Part shown: positions 1 to 12,300 of the stretch, piece after piece
Layout of the letters: the number at the start of each line of letters is the position of its first letter
Position numbering within the stretch: position 1 is the stretch's first letter
Assembly (NCBI RefSeq): GCF_964355755.1
Contig: NC_092674.1
Coordinates: forward strand, 18,176,501 to 18,240,500
Length of the DNA stretch: 64,000 nucleotides
Origin: Antedon mediterranea
Taxonomy: Eukaryota > Echinodermata > Crinoidea > Comatulida > Antedonidae
Direction of reading: 5' to 3'
Notes under the pieces: generated by a model
What the model saw: only the letters and a program-made list of their open reading frames with translations
The model's database searches: none
Told to the model about the DNA's origin: nothing
Made by a program: the position numbers and the translations under genes

Positions 1-1650
1 TATACTTAGGCATCTCATGCGAATTATTAAGGCAGACAAAACTGTGCGGTGCGGGTTACTCCTAGACCACAATTTAATTACAAGGCTGGTCACGAGTAGC
101 CGGGCCCAAGTGAAAATTAAAAAAGTTACGGGTTTTGATGCTTCAACCCAACTAGGACATGTTTTCGTTGATATCTTAATCTATAGGCTTTACACTAAAG
201 AAAAACATTAAATTAAATTGGTTTTTTTTATATTATAATTTAGTTTTACTTACTCTTGTTATTTTGAAATATCAGATTTTAAAAGAGTACAAAAAAGGTG
301 AAAACCATCGTCACATTGTAAAAATTCAAGAATTGTCAGTGCGTACATATTTTTTCACAAACTATGACGTAATTTATGAATCATTGGTCATTCGATCGTA
401 ACATTGAAGTTGAACTCGGTTCAACGATATTTAATGTTGATTTGTACCCTCTTTTCCGGTAAAATCGTTGATAAAATCGTATGTAAATGGGTGCATAATA
501 TAAAATATATATGTATACTGTATTACAAAATAATGAATACACCACGAAAAACACCAAAAATAATATAGTTTGGTATTTTATACTTTCGTTAGTGTTTGCA
601 CGGATCATCTAATTAATTCACACAGCACAATTTTTGTTTAGCGTCTTTTATTTTCGTAAAGTCTGAACAGTCAAAAAGTAAAGTTTCATATCCAGTATTG
701 CTTTCATTTTTTAGCTTACAGATATTTTAAGTGAAGTGATAGTGTATAACAAAATCAATGGCCATACAATTTTATTCTTGATATAATTTGTTTTTATTTT
801 AATAATTTGTCGAAGTACTTTTATCAGAGTGCGCTTTTATTGTACATGCAAAGTATATAACCACATATTAAGGCAGAAAAAGACCGTGTGGAGCATGTGT
901 TACTGCTAGTCATCTTTAAATTAACTTGCTTATTAATTTTAAGCTAGTCCTAGGCCTAGCTAGGCCGTCTTCTCAGCCTAGCTAGCTAGGGTTGAATTCA
1001 TATGTCGAAAAGGCTTGGTTTCGCCTCATTTAACGTTCCTGGGTTTTCTCGCACATTAAGAATTTTGAAATACAAAAATTGTATTGCTCAATAGAATAGT
1101 TAAGCGATATGGAAGCTTAGGCCTGACTGACGAGCAATTATTCAGACACCCTATCATGGGTAGTCCGAGGCTGGGTGCCAGAACAATCTTCACTGCTGTA
1201 AGTAAGGCTATCACAGCCTGGCTAGGCCAAGCAGCATCGGTACATACCTAGTAGGCCTAGCTTTATTGAATATATAGTCACGTCTTCCTCAGATCTCCTT
1301 AAATTTTACATTTTAGTAATAATCTCATAATCACATAATACACTATGAAAACATGATAGGGTCACATCCAGAATGTTTTAATATACTTTTCACCTGTCAA
1401 AAACAATATCGCGATGACAACAGTCTCAATAAAAATACCAGAAATAGAAAGATCTCGAAAAATTTTAGATTTTTTTTTGTGAAGAAATAAATTTCTTAGG
1501 ATTATTCAAATAATTTGCATGTAAAAGAATAGGAATTACAAGGTATCCCCCCAAATCGCGAAAAGGTGTGATTTTCAAGAAAACCGTACACAAAAAAATA
1601 TAAAGTATGAGGGATGATATTTTTAAATAACAGTTGAAATGTAGGAAAAA
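1..1650. other. Non-coding repeat-derived sequence
   Basis: No credible exon is visible. The stretch about 104-165 reappears inverted at about 6155-6205, and about 645-850 reappears inverted at about 60640-60850, so both are dispersed repeats. 940-1260 is rich in TAGGCCTAG and CTAGCTAG words. This should be the intron or gene body of TPP2 downstream of exon j. Confidence 0.6.
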
Positions 1651-1679
1651 TAGAAATTTTCTGGGTGGAGCTCCACTTT

Positions 1680-2071
1680 AAAACATATTGTGGAATCTGT
1701 TGTATTGTACATAAAAATTCATGTAAAAGTAGCCTATCGTATGTTGTGACGTCATCATATGGCCAGTTGAAGTTAAAAATTTGGATTTTCATATTTTGCA
1801 TCATAGTTCATCACATTTAAAAGAGCGGGCATCACGATCCTACGTATCCAAATTTCTTCAACACTTTAATATGTTGTTATTGTTAAAAAAGATGGGTCCC
1901 GTAATTTCACCTATGCTACACTCGTAGTATGTATACAGTATATACTATATGACATAAAATGGACACATTATTTTTTTCAAGTCATAATAGCGTAATCTTT
2001 TTCTGTGCACATTTTGTATCATACGTGCATGTAGCGGTTGTTGTGCGGAAAACTAACTCACCAAAGTCTAG
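1680..2071 (+). mobile_element. Helentron-like (HINE) 3' fragment
   Basis: The sequence matches the 3' third of the units at 42-47 kb: a GTGACGTCATCATATGGCC word, CATATTTTGC, a GGGTCCCGTAATTTCACCTA word, and a degraded terminal hairpin ending in GTCTAG. It is 5'-truncated, and the hairpin arms have drifted. Confidence 0.7.
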
Positions 2072-2139
2072 ATATTTATTTGCCTGCCCTTAATGAAATT
2101 ATTGCATTTAATTCATGGCTCATAGATGACTCGCATTGT

Positions 2140-2700
2140 TAAATTTTTGTTAAACTTTCTTTTTTATTGTGAAAGCATATAGACCTACGTTTTTCGATCT
2201 AATTTAAGGTCACACACTACATTTTGTGTAAAAATAAATATTATATGGTCCTATTGCGATAATGTTTTTCATCTTTAAATGGTTACACATGTGAACAATA
2301 ATTTAATTCAACTTAACATTTATTTCTTCCTTCAAGAAAATGAGGTAAACATTATAAATTCCAGTAAAATAATAATAATAATTTAAGCGACCCGCTATAA
2401 ATAGCAGAATGCATTGCGCACGAATTGATATTTTTTTCATAAAGTAATGCACCCACTTTTGATCGACCATGATAAACCGTAACTTTTCAGCGAAAATACC
2501 ATGTCTTCCCCAAATTGTATTAACGGATTCTGCCAAAAAAGGAAAGACAATTGTTTCAGCAACGACATGATGCCGGGCTAGGCCTATAGCTAGCGTACGA
2601 TGTTCCTACGATACCCCTCTAAGCCTAGCTAAGCTAGGCCTAAGACCAGCCACGAGAGGACATTCGACGCATGCTACTTAGGTAGTGCATTGTTTCTGCA
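2140..2700 (-). repeat. Unclassified dispersed repeat, copy 1
   Basis: Blocks here recur in the opposite orientation at about 30180-30550, and one block recurs at 29035-29125. Shared words include TTTTTCGATCTAATTTAAGG and GACCCGCTATAAATA. The block contains CCTAGG-rich sequence at 2573-2645. No ORF is convincing. Confidence 0.6.
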
Positions 2701-3190
2701 AATTTTTTGAATTTTGGAATGGACAGCGAATAAGAACAAAATAACAATAATCTAAACCGTCCAGTGATATACTGAAAATCTGAATTATTTGTAAATAGGT
2801 GCAATTGTGAACATTTGCCTGCATTTGAAAAAATATGAGCATATTGTGTATTTAATTATTTATAAAAATTAAGAGGATATTTTTCAGCCATTTTACAGTT
2901 TTAATTTAAATTCATATCATAGTTTTGAGTACTGTACTACTACAGTACCTAGTACCAGACAAGCGCGGATTTAGGCAGACGCTAAACAGGCTTTAAGTTC
3001 CCCGTTATTTCATTTAAAATAAAATAATTATATAATATACATATATTTATATAATTTATATTTCTATGCAACGTGACGGATCATTTTTATCATTTATGAA
3101 ATATTAAGCACCTCCCCTAATCTATAATGCTGGATCCGCTCTTGCTAGTGTAAAGGGTACGCAAACATAATAGTAAATTTTGACACAAAC

Positions 3191-3374
3191 CTGCCCATGT
3201 TGCACCCTTGGGAACTGTAATAAATCTCCTATGGATCTGACCAGCTTGAAAGCTAAGTACATCAGAGGTCCATTGATAGTTGATTGTATCAGTAACCGAC
3301 ACTGGAACCAATACAGTTACAGGTATACGAAATAATGCACCTCTTGCAGGATCTGTTACATCAAATGCTTGAAT
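3191..3374 (-). CDS. TPP2: TPP2 exon j (last exon seen)
   Basis: 184 nt with acceptor CAG and donor GTTTGT. It encodes [20 protein letters not shown] and then [20 protein letters not shown], matching the family segment that ends in VPEGATWA. It ends with one base of the next codon. The following exon, expected to encode an E(V/I)xxxS-rich strand, was not found in 1-3190. Confidence 0.94.
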
Positions 3375-6300
3375 CTGAAAAAATATCAACATTATTTATT
3401 ATATAAATTTTGGTTAACTGGAGGGTACACCTGCCTTGCTCGCATATTCCCACAGATCTGTTTTTACAGTAATACTGTAATAAAGCTTTGGAGTAAATAA
3501 CTGGAAATTTTCAAATGTATGCAAGGCTATTGTATGGACACGAACATGTCTCTTTAGTAACACATAGTGTGCATCGTCAGGAAGAGATGGAAGCTCGCGA
3601 GCAAAAAAAAGAAATGCTCATGTTGTGTCTCATTAGTTGCTGTTGAGAGTAATGAATGGAATGAACGCAAAGCATCTGGTGCAACCCTCTGCCAATACTT
3701 AGCTTCAAGTTTCCGACTTTGTAGTGCCATCCAAATTATGCCATTATAATCAGATAGATTTGAACTCGTCACTTTGACGAGTTCGGGTTATCCGCGGAAA
3801 TGCAACATGCACATTACATTAAAATATATGAATGTCAACAATTATTATGCTATCCTATGACATGAATATGTTTACAGTGCTGAATTGTACCAATTGTGTC
3901 ATACAGTCATGTTACAGTATTAGCATAGATGAAATTACGAGACACATCTTTTAAATCCAACACGATAATGTGAAATTGACGATAATTGAAGATAATTATC
4001 TATATATAAATTTGCGTAAGGGCAAAATTCGGTAAATCGCGCATTATTTTCTAGAATGTTTACTCGATGGTATATAAAGTTGGTTTGTACTTTCGGTACT
4101 GATTTTAACCACCTGATGTAACCCTGTTTACTAATTAAATTGAGTTCGATAATTAGTTATTGACAATTAAATTTAGGTTTAACGATTTGCCCCAAATAGG
4201 GGTGTTTTTCGATCGTGGTATACACTGTCTAATGGATGTCCATCTTGAAAAATACCCGCAGACAATAATACGAGGATGCTTCGCATTTTCCTATCTCCTC
4301 CTATGATAATTGTTTTTAATGGCTGAAAACCGGTTGAACAGCTCGAGTACAGCATCATAATGTTGAAGACAGGCCAATTTTCTTAAAAAAATACTATTTT
4401 GATAGATTTAATTTAAACGTTTATACAAATGTATTGATTTGCGATGAATGGAACATTCCAACCTCTGTTCCACAAGTGTCTATTCCCTCAGGCGTTGTAA
4501 AGGCAAGTACTGTATACTCATAACAGAAATTCGATCCATTTTTTTTTCAATCTGTGCTGCAGAGGTTGGATATAGATTTTTTTTAAACGGACAATGAGCT
4601 AGCGTTTTCAGTCGCCGTATATTATGTAGAAATTCTATTATTGCAGTTAAACCACCCACATCATCATTGAAAACAATTAATATTTCGTTACTAAATGGAT
4701 AAAGAATATATTTAAAAATTGTTCCTCTTTGCACCCATCCTCTTCCCCATCCCTCAACCCTAATGTTACATACAAAACACAAATTAAGTTTGTTTAAATT
4801 TGACTTAAACAATTGGTCTCATTTTGTGACAAGTTTCTCTTTCGGAAGTAATTCCCAGGGTGCTAATTTTAGTTGAGTACATAAATCACAGTGTCTATTT
4901 ATTCGTTCCTGTAAACGAATCGCCAGTTTTTTAACGCTGAAATTATTATGTATTCGAGAACCATCTGTGGGCACGACCTAGATGGTAGGCGAGCGAAGCG
5001 AGCGTACCATCTAGTCTAAATAATTACATTAATACAAGAGATGGAAATCTGACTTTTTTTAATTCAACTGGCCTTATGATAGACAAAATTTGTATATGAA
5101 TTCATATCTACAATTCAACAACTTCTAATCTATAATAAGTTTTAATCACGTGGGTTACTTTTCATTCCGATGAACAATATACTGCATAGATGAAATTAAG
5201 TAACTCATGTTATTCTAATTTTTTTATATGATGACGTAATAAAAATTACAATTTTTGTAACTCTTGTGAAAGAGAATTGATAGAGAAAGAATGTATTAAA
5301 ATCTAGGAGAAAATGCGTAACACATTAGCGCGATACGCTCTATTAAATTGGATTAACTAGTACAAAAGAGAAAAAAAAATCTATTTTTCAAATTCGAGTG
5401 GCCATATGGTGACGTCAAAACATCATGTAGGTACAAATTGTACATGAATTGATATCTACAACTAATCAGGTTCCATATTTTAAATAGGGTCACCGACCAT
5501 TTTGAGGAGCTATAACTGAATAAAAATAGATATATTTTTGCACAAATTTGCATTAAATTACCTATTCTTTAGCACACGATTATTAAAGTTACGACATGCG
5601 TCTTTATTTTGCAGATAAAGTTCATCAAAATGGATGAAATCTGCTACAGAAGGTATGAAAAGCAAAAATCAATTGCAAAAACTATTTTCATACTCTTAAA
5701 ACGCAAACAATTTTGAAATGCTCAAAATGGCCAGAAATGTACGTGAAATTGATCAGAAATTATTTTGCGAATTTTTTAATTTCAAATATGCGTACTCGCA
5801 AAATTGTTTGCGTAGCACGTCAATTTTATCATGTCCAAATATTATGAAATACATTTTCGTAAAGTTTAATTGAAAAATAAATTTTTGTTCAGAATTTATG
5901 AGAAACCATAAAATTTCATAAATCGAGCGTAACTTGTTACATCTTGCACATCTACAGCTACAGGTTACTCTTATGACCAAGTTATACAATCTTATGTTGA
6001 CCAGAATTACAGATACGCTGCAAACAAATTTGTGGAAAGAAAGAAGAACACGACAGAAAAAAAAAGATCCTGACAAACAAAACCAATAAAAACAGTTTAA
6101 TTGTTTGTCTTTAGTGTAAGCCTAGATTAAGAAATCAGTGAAAATATTTCCTAGGCTGGGTTGAAGTATCAAAACCCGTAACTTTTTCAATTTTAGATCT
6201 GAATAAATGTGTCATCAACTAGTGAAACAGGCAATATTCTCTTAATATTTTCAAAAGGGAAAGAAATCCTGGTGGTCTCTTATGAAAGGTAATCATTGAA

Positions 6301-9300
6301 ACATTTGAAACATACAGTATTTGCAGAACTTGACAATGAAAAGACAAACACATAGTGATGAATCCAAGTTCATTAAATAGAAATAGATGGGGATCAGTGA
6401 ATGGCCAGAGTCCTAGAAATTGTGAATTGAAATGGTGAAGTTAACCTACTATGTCAACTGGTGTAATGATGAATGTGCTCTTTTGATTGTGTATGATTGA
6501 TTGATGTTTTAACAGAATGATAAAACATAACATTTTCTCTTAAATGTTAGTTTTTATTTGGTTTTATATGCAAATGTTGTGATTGGTCAATATTGACATT
6601 TGACCTTTATTTGCAAAGTATGTTTTATAAGGTGACTTAATACATACCTATAACCATACAAATGTATTAAAAGGCCGAATTGTTTATTTATTTAATCTTT
6701 CTTTATTCTGAAATACACTTTCAATACAATGTACTGATTTCCAAAGTGGTTCAGTTCTTAACACATTGACTGCCAAGGCATTTTCCGTAATTTCTGTCCC
6801 AGTGCCAAGTCCCGTTTGAGATGATTATATTGAGTGTGAGGGCGCCATATTCAATGCATGAGGGAATAAACACAAACAAACATATGACATATATTTTTAG
6901 ATTATCGTTTATGTACATCATTCATAAACTGCCATGCGATAATTCCTGTTCCAATCACCACTGCCAGCGATTCTACATACAATACAAAAGTGCTACGATT
7001 TTGACGTAGTATTACGTCTTGGCAAGTAGCGACACGCAATTTTTGACGTATAAATACGCCGTGGCAGTGAACGTGTTAACTACATAAATGTAAACAAAAT
7101 ACAGTATATAAATGGACAAAAGAAAATATAAAATTAAACCTAAAATTATCAAAATCAAATTAACACAATTAAGTAAGCACATTTAAAGGTAAAAACATAA
7201 ATAATTGAGATTTTAAGATAAAAGAAGTTTTAATCATTGAGCATTAATTAGATTTAGTTTTGAATTAAAATTAAAGTTTTGAAATTTGTGATTTGAAAGT
7301 TGATACTGTCATATCATAAAGATCATTTTTTATTTTGTTAGGTAGAAAGTTCCATAATTTTGTAGATCTGTAATTAAAAGTTCTTTTACCTTGAGTATTA
7401 TTGGTTATCCGCCTCAAGCGGATAAGCATTTGTTATTGTAGTGTTACTTTTTTTTTTTTTTATTATTCTTCTTTCTTTCTCAGATTTTGTGTACGCGTTT
7501 TCTCTTGAACGTGTTAACATAACATTTTGTAACTTGGTCAACATATAGACAATTAACTGAAGATGTACTGCGAAGCTTTTTGACAATGTCAGATCCGCGT
7601 AGCGTAAGTTACGCGCGATTTTCTGAAAATCTTAAATCGGTCATAACTTCGAAACCGATAAATATTTTTTAACGAAATTTTCAGCCACGTTTTCTTCACA
7701 TCAATGGCTAACTTTTTCGCTCTTCAGCAAATTTTTGAACACTAAAAAATCTGCGCGTAAACTGCGTTTGAAATTTTAAAATGCTCCTAATTTGTGCACG
7801 TTGTTTCTCTGTAACGCGTTAACATAACATTTTGTAACTTGTTCAACATATAGACATTTTACTGAAGTTGTCCAGCCAAGCTTTTTGACGATGTCAGAGC
7901 CGCGTAGCGTAAGTTACGCGTGATTTTCTGAAAATCTTAAATTGGTTATAACTTCGAAACAAATGAATATTTTTTAACGTCATTTTCAGCCACGTTTGCT
8001 TCACATCAATAGTTAACTTTTTTAACGCTATCGCAATTTGTAACATTAGAAAGTGCGCGCGTAAATGGCGTTTGAAATTTTAAAATGCTTCAAATCAATT
8101 TCTGATTAAATTAGAGCACGATTCAGGTCATTTTAAGCGTTTAAAAAATTGCCACTGGTGCGCACATTTTTACGCGCGCACGGCGCAGGGAACAGGTATG
8201 AGCATTTCTTTTACACGATTTGTGTTTTTAAATCTTCGGTTAACAATTTTACGTTATTTTATTCACTTTTCAACTTGAAATGGCGTTCTACGTGCACGTT
8301 AAACATGACAGGTTGCGCACGAAAACGTCAACAAATTGTGAAAATGTTGCAAAATATGTCTACTTTTAAAAATGAAACAGTTCATCAGAATGCAAGGTTA
8401 CCCCCATTTTTTATTTTAATTTCTTGCAGTGTATGAATCATAGGTCTGATTTATTATAGTGTTGAATGCTAAAACGTGTTTGATGGCTACATTATTTGCA
8501 TATTAAATATAATTTTTGAAATATTTATCATCAAACAAACATAAACTTATTCAAAGAGCAAAACAATAAACATAACATTTATCTTTTTTCTTTACATGTT
8601 AATATATAAAACTTGAAAGTATGTACTTTCATAAAATATCAGCGTTTAAAATTTTTGAAGATTTCATCATAGTAAAATTTATGATTTAAGTTTGATATGT
8701 AATAATCAACTTGCATCGAGGGGGTTCACGACATACCGAATGAACGAGGACTCTTTCTTCGGATTTTCGTCAGCAGGTGGTCATATGGCTCGATGTGTAA
8801 TGCAACCGACTTTGGTATCAGAGGTACCGGGTTCGAGTCCCGTCACGGGAAAACAATTAATTAAAAGGGTTTAGTTGGTTATTACACTGAGAGGGCAGTT
8901 TTAATTTTGAATAGCCTACTTTTTTTGGAAAAGTCATAACTTGGAAGTACTTGAATACGCAAGATACGCTTTGTTGCTGGCGGATAACCAAACTCGTCCT
9001 CAAGTGACGAGTTTAAGTTCTAGTTCCATTTAGGTATTATCAAAGTGTTGTTACTTTGACTTCGTGTACCTTTATTGTGACTATCTTCAGTAAATATAAA
9101 TTGAGTTGATAAATAGGGTGGTGCATGTCCATTTAGGCACTTGAAAAGTAATATTAGAATATGTTCATTCCATTTGTCCTTTAGTGTACTCCAACCAAGT
9201 GAGTTTAGGATATCACTAACATGAGTTTTGATATCTACAGATAATAATATTCTACCTAATCTATTTAATGAAATTTGAAGAGAATCTGAAAAGTTTACTT

Positions 9301-12300
9301 TACAATTTGACCAGACAAAACTACAATAATCAAATAAAGGAATAACTAGTGCATTGGCTAACATTTTCAGAGTGTTTGATGGAATAAAATATTTTATACT
9401 TTTGATGAAAGGCTATCAATATGATCCGCCCATGTTAGTTGAGTGTCAAAAGTTACACCTAAATATTTAAAAGAATTTACTCTCTCAATAATATGGTTAT
9501 TAAAAGAAACACAGATATTTTTAAACTTACTATACATGTGAGTAGTACTAAAAACCATAAGCTTTGTCTTTTTAATATTTAATGTTAGTTGGTTATCATT
9601 AAGCCATTGAGTAACTTGATTAAAATTTACATCTATTTCATTTTGAAGCCTAAGTGGGTCAGATGAACTACATAAAAGTGTGGTATCATCAGCATACATG
9701 ACACATTTACATGATAAAGAATTAGGAAGTGAGTTAACATATAAAATAAAAAGCAATGGTCCTAATATTGAACCTTGAGGAACTCCGATATTTACATTCA
9801 GTGATTCAGATTTACATGAATTAATACTAACAATTTGAGATCTTTGACTATAAAGATATGATTTAAACCATTTAAGCTCGGTACTATTTATTCCAAAACC
9901 CCTTAATTTATTAAGCAATATTTGATGATTTACCGTATCAAAGGCTTTTTTTAGGTCCAGGAATATAGCAGCTGTTGAAATACCTTTATCAAAATTATTT
10001 AAAATATAGTCTGTAACATCTAAGAGAGTGGTTTGGGTAGAGTGATTTTTTCTGAAACCTGATTGAGAAGGATTTAGAAGGTCATGAGATCTTAAATAAT
10101 GATATAATTGGTCATGAACAGCACGTTCTATTATTTTTTAGACCAAAGGTAAAACAGAAATTGGGCGATAATTACTTGGATCTGATTTATCTCCTTCTTT
10201 ATATATGGGCGTCACTTTTGCTTGTTTCCATTCATATGGAAAAATTGTAGCAAAGTGAATCACATATTATTGGTGCTGCTAATTTTAAAAGTTTACAATT
10301 TATATTATCAATTCCGGTGGCTTTATTACTGGAAAATTTGCATATTTCATCAAAAATATAGTCAGATGTAAGATAATCAAATTTAAATTTATCTACAAGA
10401 GTGTAATCTGTTGTCTTATTTATATTAGTATTTAAAAATTTACTTGCTAAAGAATTTCCTACTGACGTAAAATGAATATTTAATTCATTTGCTGTGTCCT
10501 TATCTGTAGTTGTATAATTTTCATTTTTATAAACTCTATTTACAGTTGATTTTGGTTTTGGAATTAGTTTATTTATGGTGTTCCATAGTTTTTTATTGAA
10601 TTGAACTTCAATAAGATCCAGCCACAGCATTGTCATTTGGATTTATATATAATACATTGTTATAATTGGTCCATTTTTAACTTTGACCCCTTCTATCTCG
10701 AAAACGCTTCCTATCCTGATCGATTACCTTCCAGATTCGTAATATAGGAAAATTCTGGTCTAGAAAAGACCACCCTTTCGGGTGGCGATTCCCCCTCCTG
10801 CCACCGGACTAATTCTACAAAAACAAAATCTATTAGGCCTACAAATAGACGTGATTTTAATTATCAGAAGCTGTTATGAGCTAGCACCAGGCGCGCGCAC
10901 TGGAGGATGTTCCTGCTAGAACTATGCTAACTATAGGGCCTAGGCTTACGTACGTTACAGCAAGTTAAATAATCTTTGGACCAACATATGTATTATTTTT
11001 ATTATTGGTCTTATTCTTCCATTGTATTATTTACACACTAACCTAAACAAATATATATATTGATATAATTTAATAGGCCTAAAATAATTGCCACAGTCTT
11101 TTTCAATCAAAGAAAATGTCCCGAATTTAACCTTGGTTTGTGAAAGCTTCACTGCGTAAGCAGGCGTTATATCGTGGACTCTTTCACACAGATCAGGCTT
11201 ACGACCGTGACAGTAATATTACCGCAATTTGACTAGGTCCAGAGGTGGTCTAACGGAAGCCAGCATTAAAGGGTTTTTACCCTTTCATACAAAGGCCGGT
11301 GTTCACGAATTATCGCAATATTACCGTCTTACAGCTCTGTGTGAAAGGGGCTTATGTTTGTTTAGTGTTAACTTGGTGTTTTACTTCTTGGCTCCTTACA
11401 TGATAGCGATATTTTATGAATCTTCTGATTATTTTGACCTTGTACTTTTCTGTAGTTAGCTCCTCAAAAGCTTTTTGGGCCTATTTGTTATTTTTCAACA
11501 TGGCAAACACAGATCTGGCCTTTCCTTTATGAAGAACTGGGATAGTCACACCCGTAAAGGCATGGAATCCTGGTAGCGCGACACACATCTGATGTTATTT
11601 TCCTTCCTCCCCTCTAGTATTCTCAAAACCTATTATCCTTAACTCATCCTTTCTTATTCGAGCTATCGTAATATTGTCTCAGCCAACCCAAAAAACATCT
11701 GTAACCTTTCATTCTGCAAAAAATGCTACTACTGTATATATATCTGGCGCCCATCCACTGTCACATTCCTCCCATTTCTTTTACCTTCCTTTACTCAAAT
11801 GACACGGACATTAATTCTTTTACCAGCAAGGTATATTTGTTTTTTTTTCACATGTCATCTACCTGGCCTTTTACCACACAGTCTTTTGCCACCTAGGCCC
11901 TGCCACATGTGGCATACTGCCACCTAGGCCCTGCCACATGTGGCATACTGCCACCTAGGCCCTGCCACATGTGGCATACTGCCACCCTTGGGCCCTGCCT
12001 ACAGGCCATTTGACACCCGGCCTGTTGCCACTCTTCCTGTTGCGATCCAGCCTGTTGCCACCCGGCCATTTGCCACCCGGTCTGTGGCCACCGCTCAGTT
12101 TGGGCTACTTTAACAAAAGCCCTAAAACCTAACATCTGGGTCTATACCATTGAAAAGCAATTTATTAGTTAAAATGATTTACACATTTTAATTTTGAATT
12201 GAGACAACAGCGTTCATTTTAATTTTGTTGCAAGCCTAATTAAGAAGTGCAAATGACACTCTCAGACCAGGAGGCAAAACGAATTCTATATGATCCTCGT

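Larger units (their letters stand above)
6680..10650 (-). pseudogene. 5'-truncated CR1/L2-like LINE, split by two insertions
   Basis: The minus strand carries a non-LTR reverse transcriptase ORF in pieces: a thumb-proximal N-terminal part at 10232-10636, the palm at 9394-10231 with [34 protein letters not shown] and the catalytic box YADDTTLL, and the C-terminal region at 9024-9393 and 7271-7402. It is broken by a frameshift near 10240 and a TAA at 10138-10140. The C-terminus is split by a Helentron-like element at 7403-9023: the frame resumes at 7402 with [12 protein letters not shown] and stops at 7271-7273. A TTAA-flanked MITE (6762-7075) sits in the 3' UTR. The 3' end near 6680 is an A-rich AATAAAGAAAGATTAAATAA tail. 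The endonuclease domain is missing, as expected for 5' truncation. The clade assignment rests on recall only. Confidence 0.88.

Noticed and set aside
5753-6076. 107-codon minus-strand open frame
   Set aside because: Cys- and Phe-rich with no domain, lies in a TPP2 intron of AT-rich sequence, and no splice or homology support.
11893-12135. 80-codon minus-strand frame with repeated GWQ/AGWQ residues
   Set aside because: It is the translation of the minisatellite; no start context or homology.
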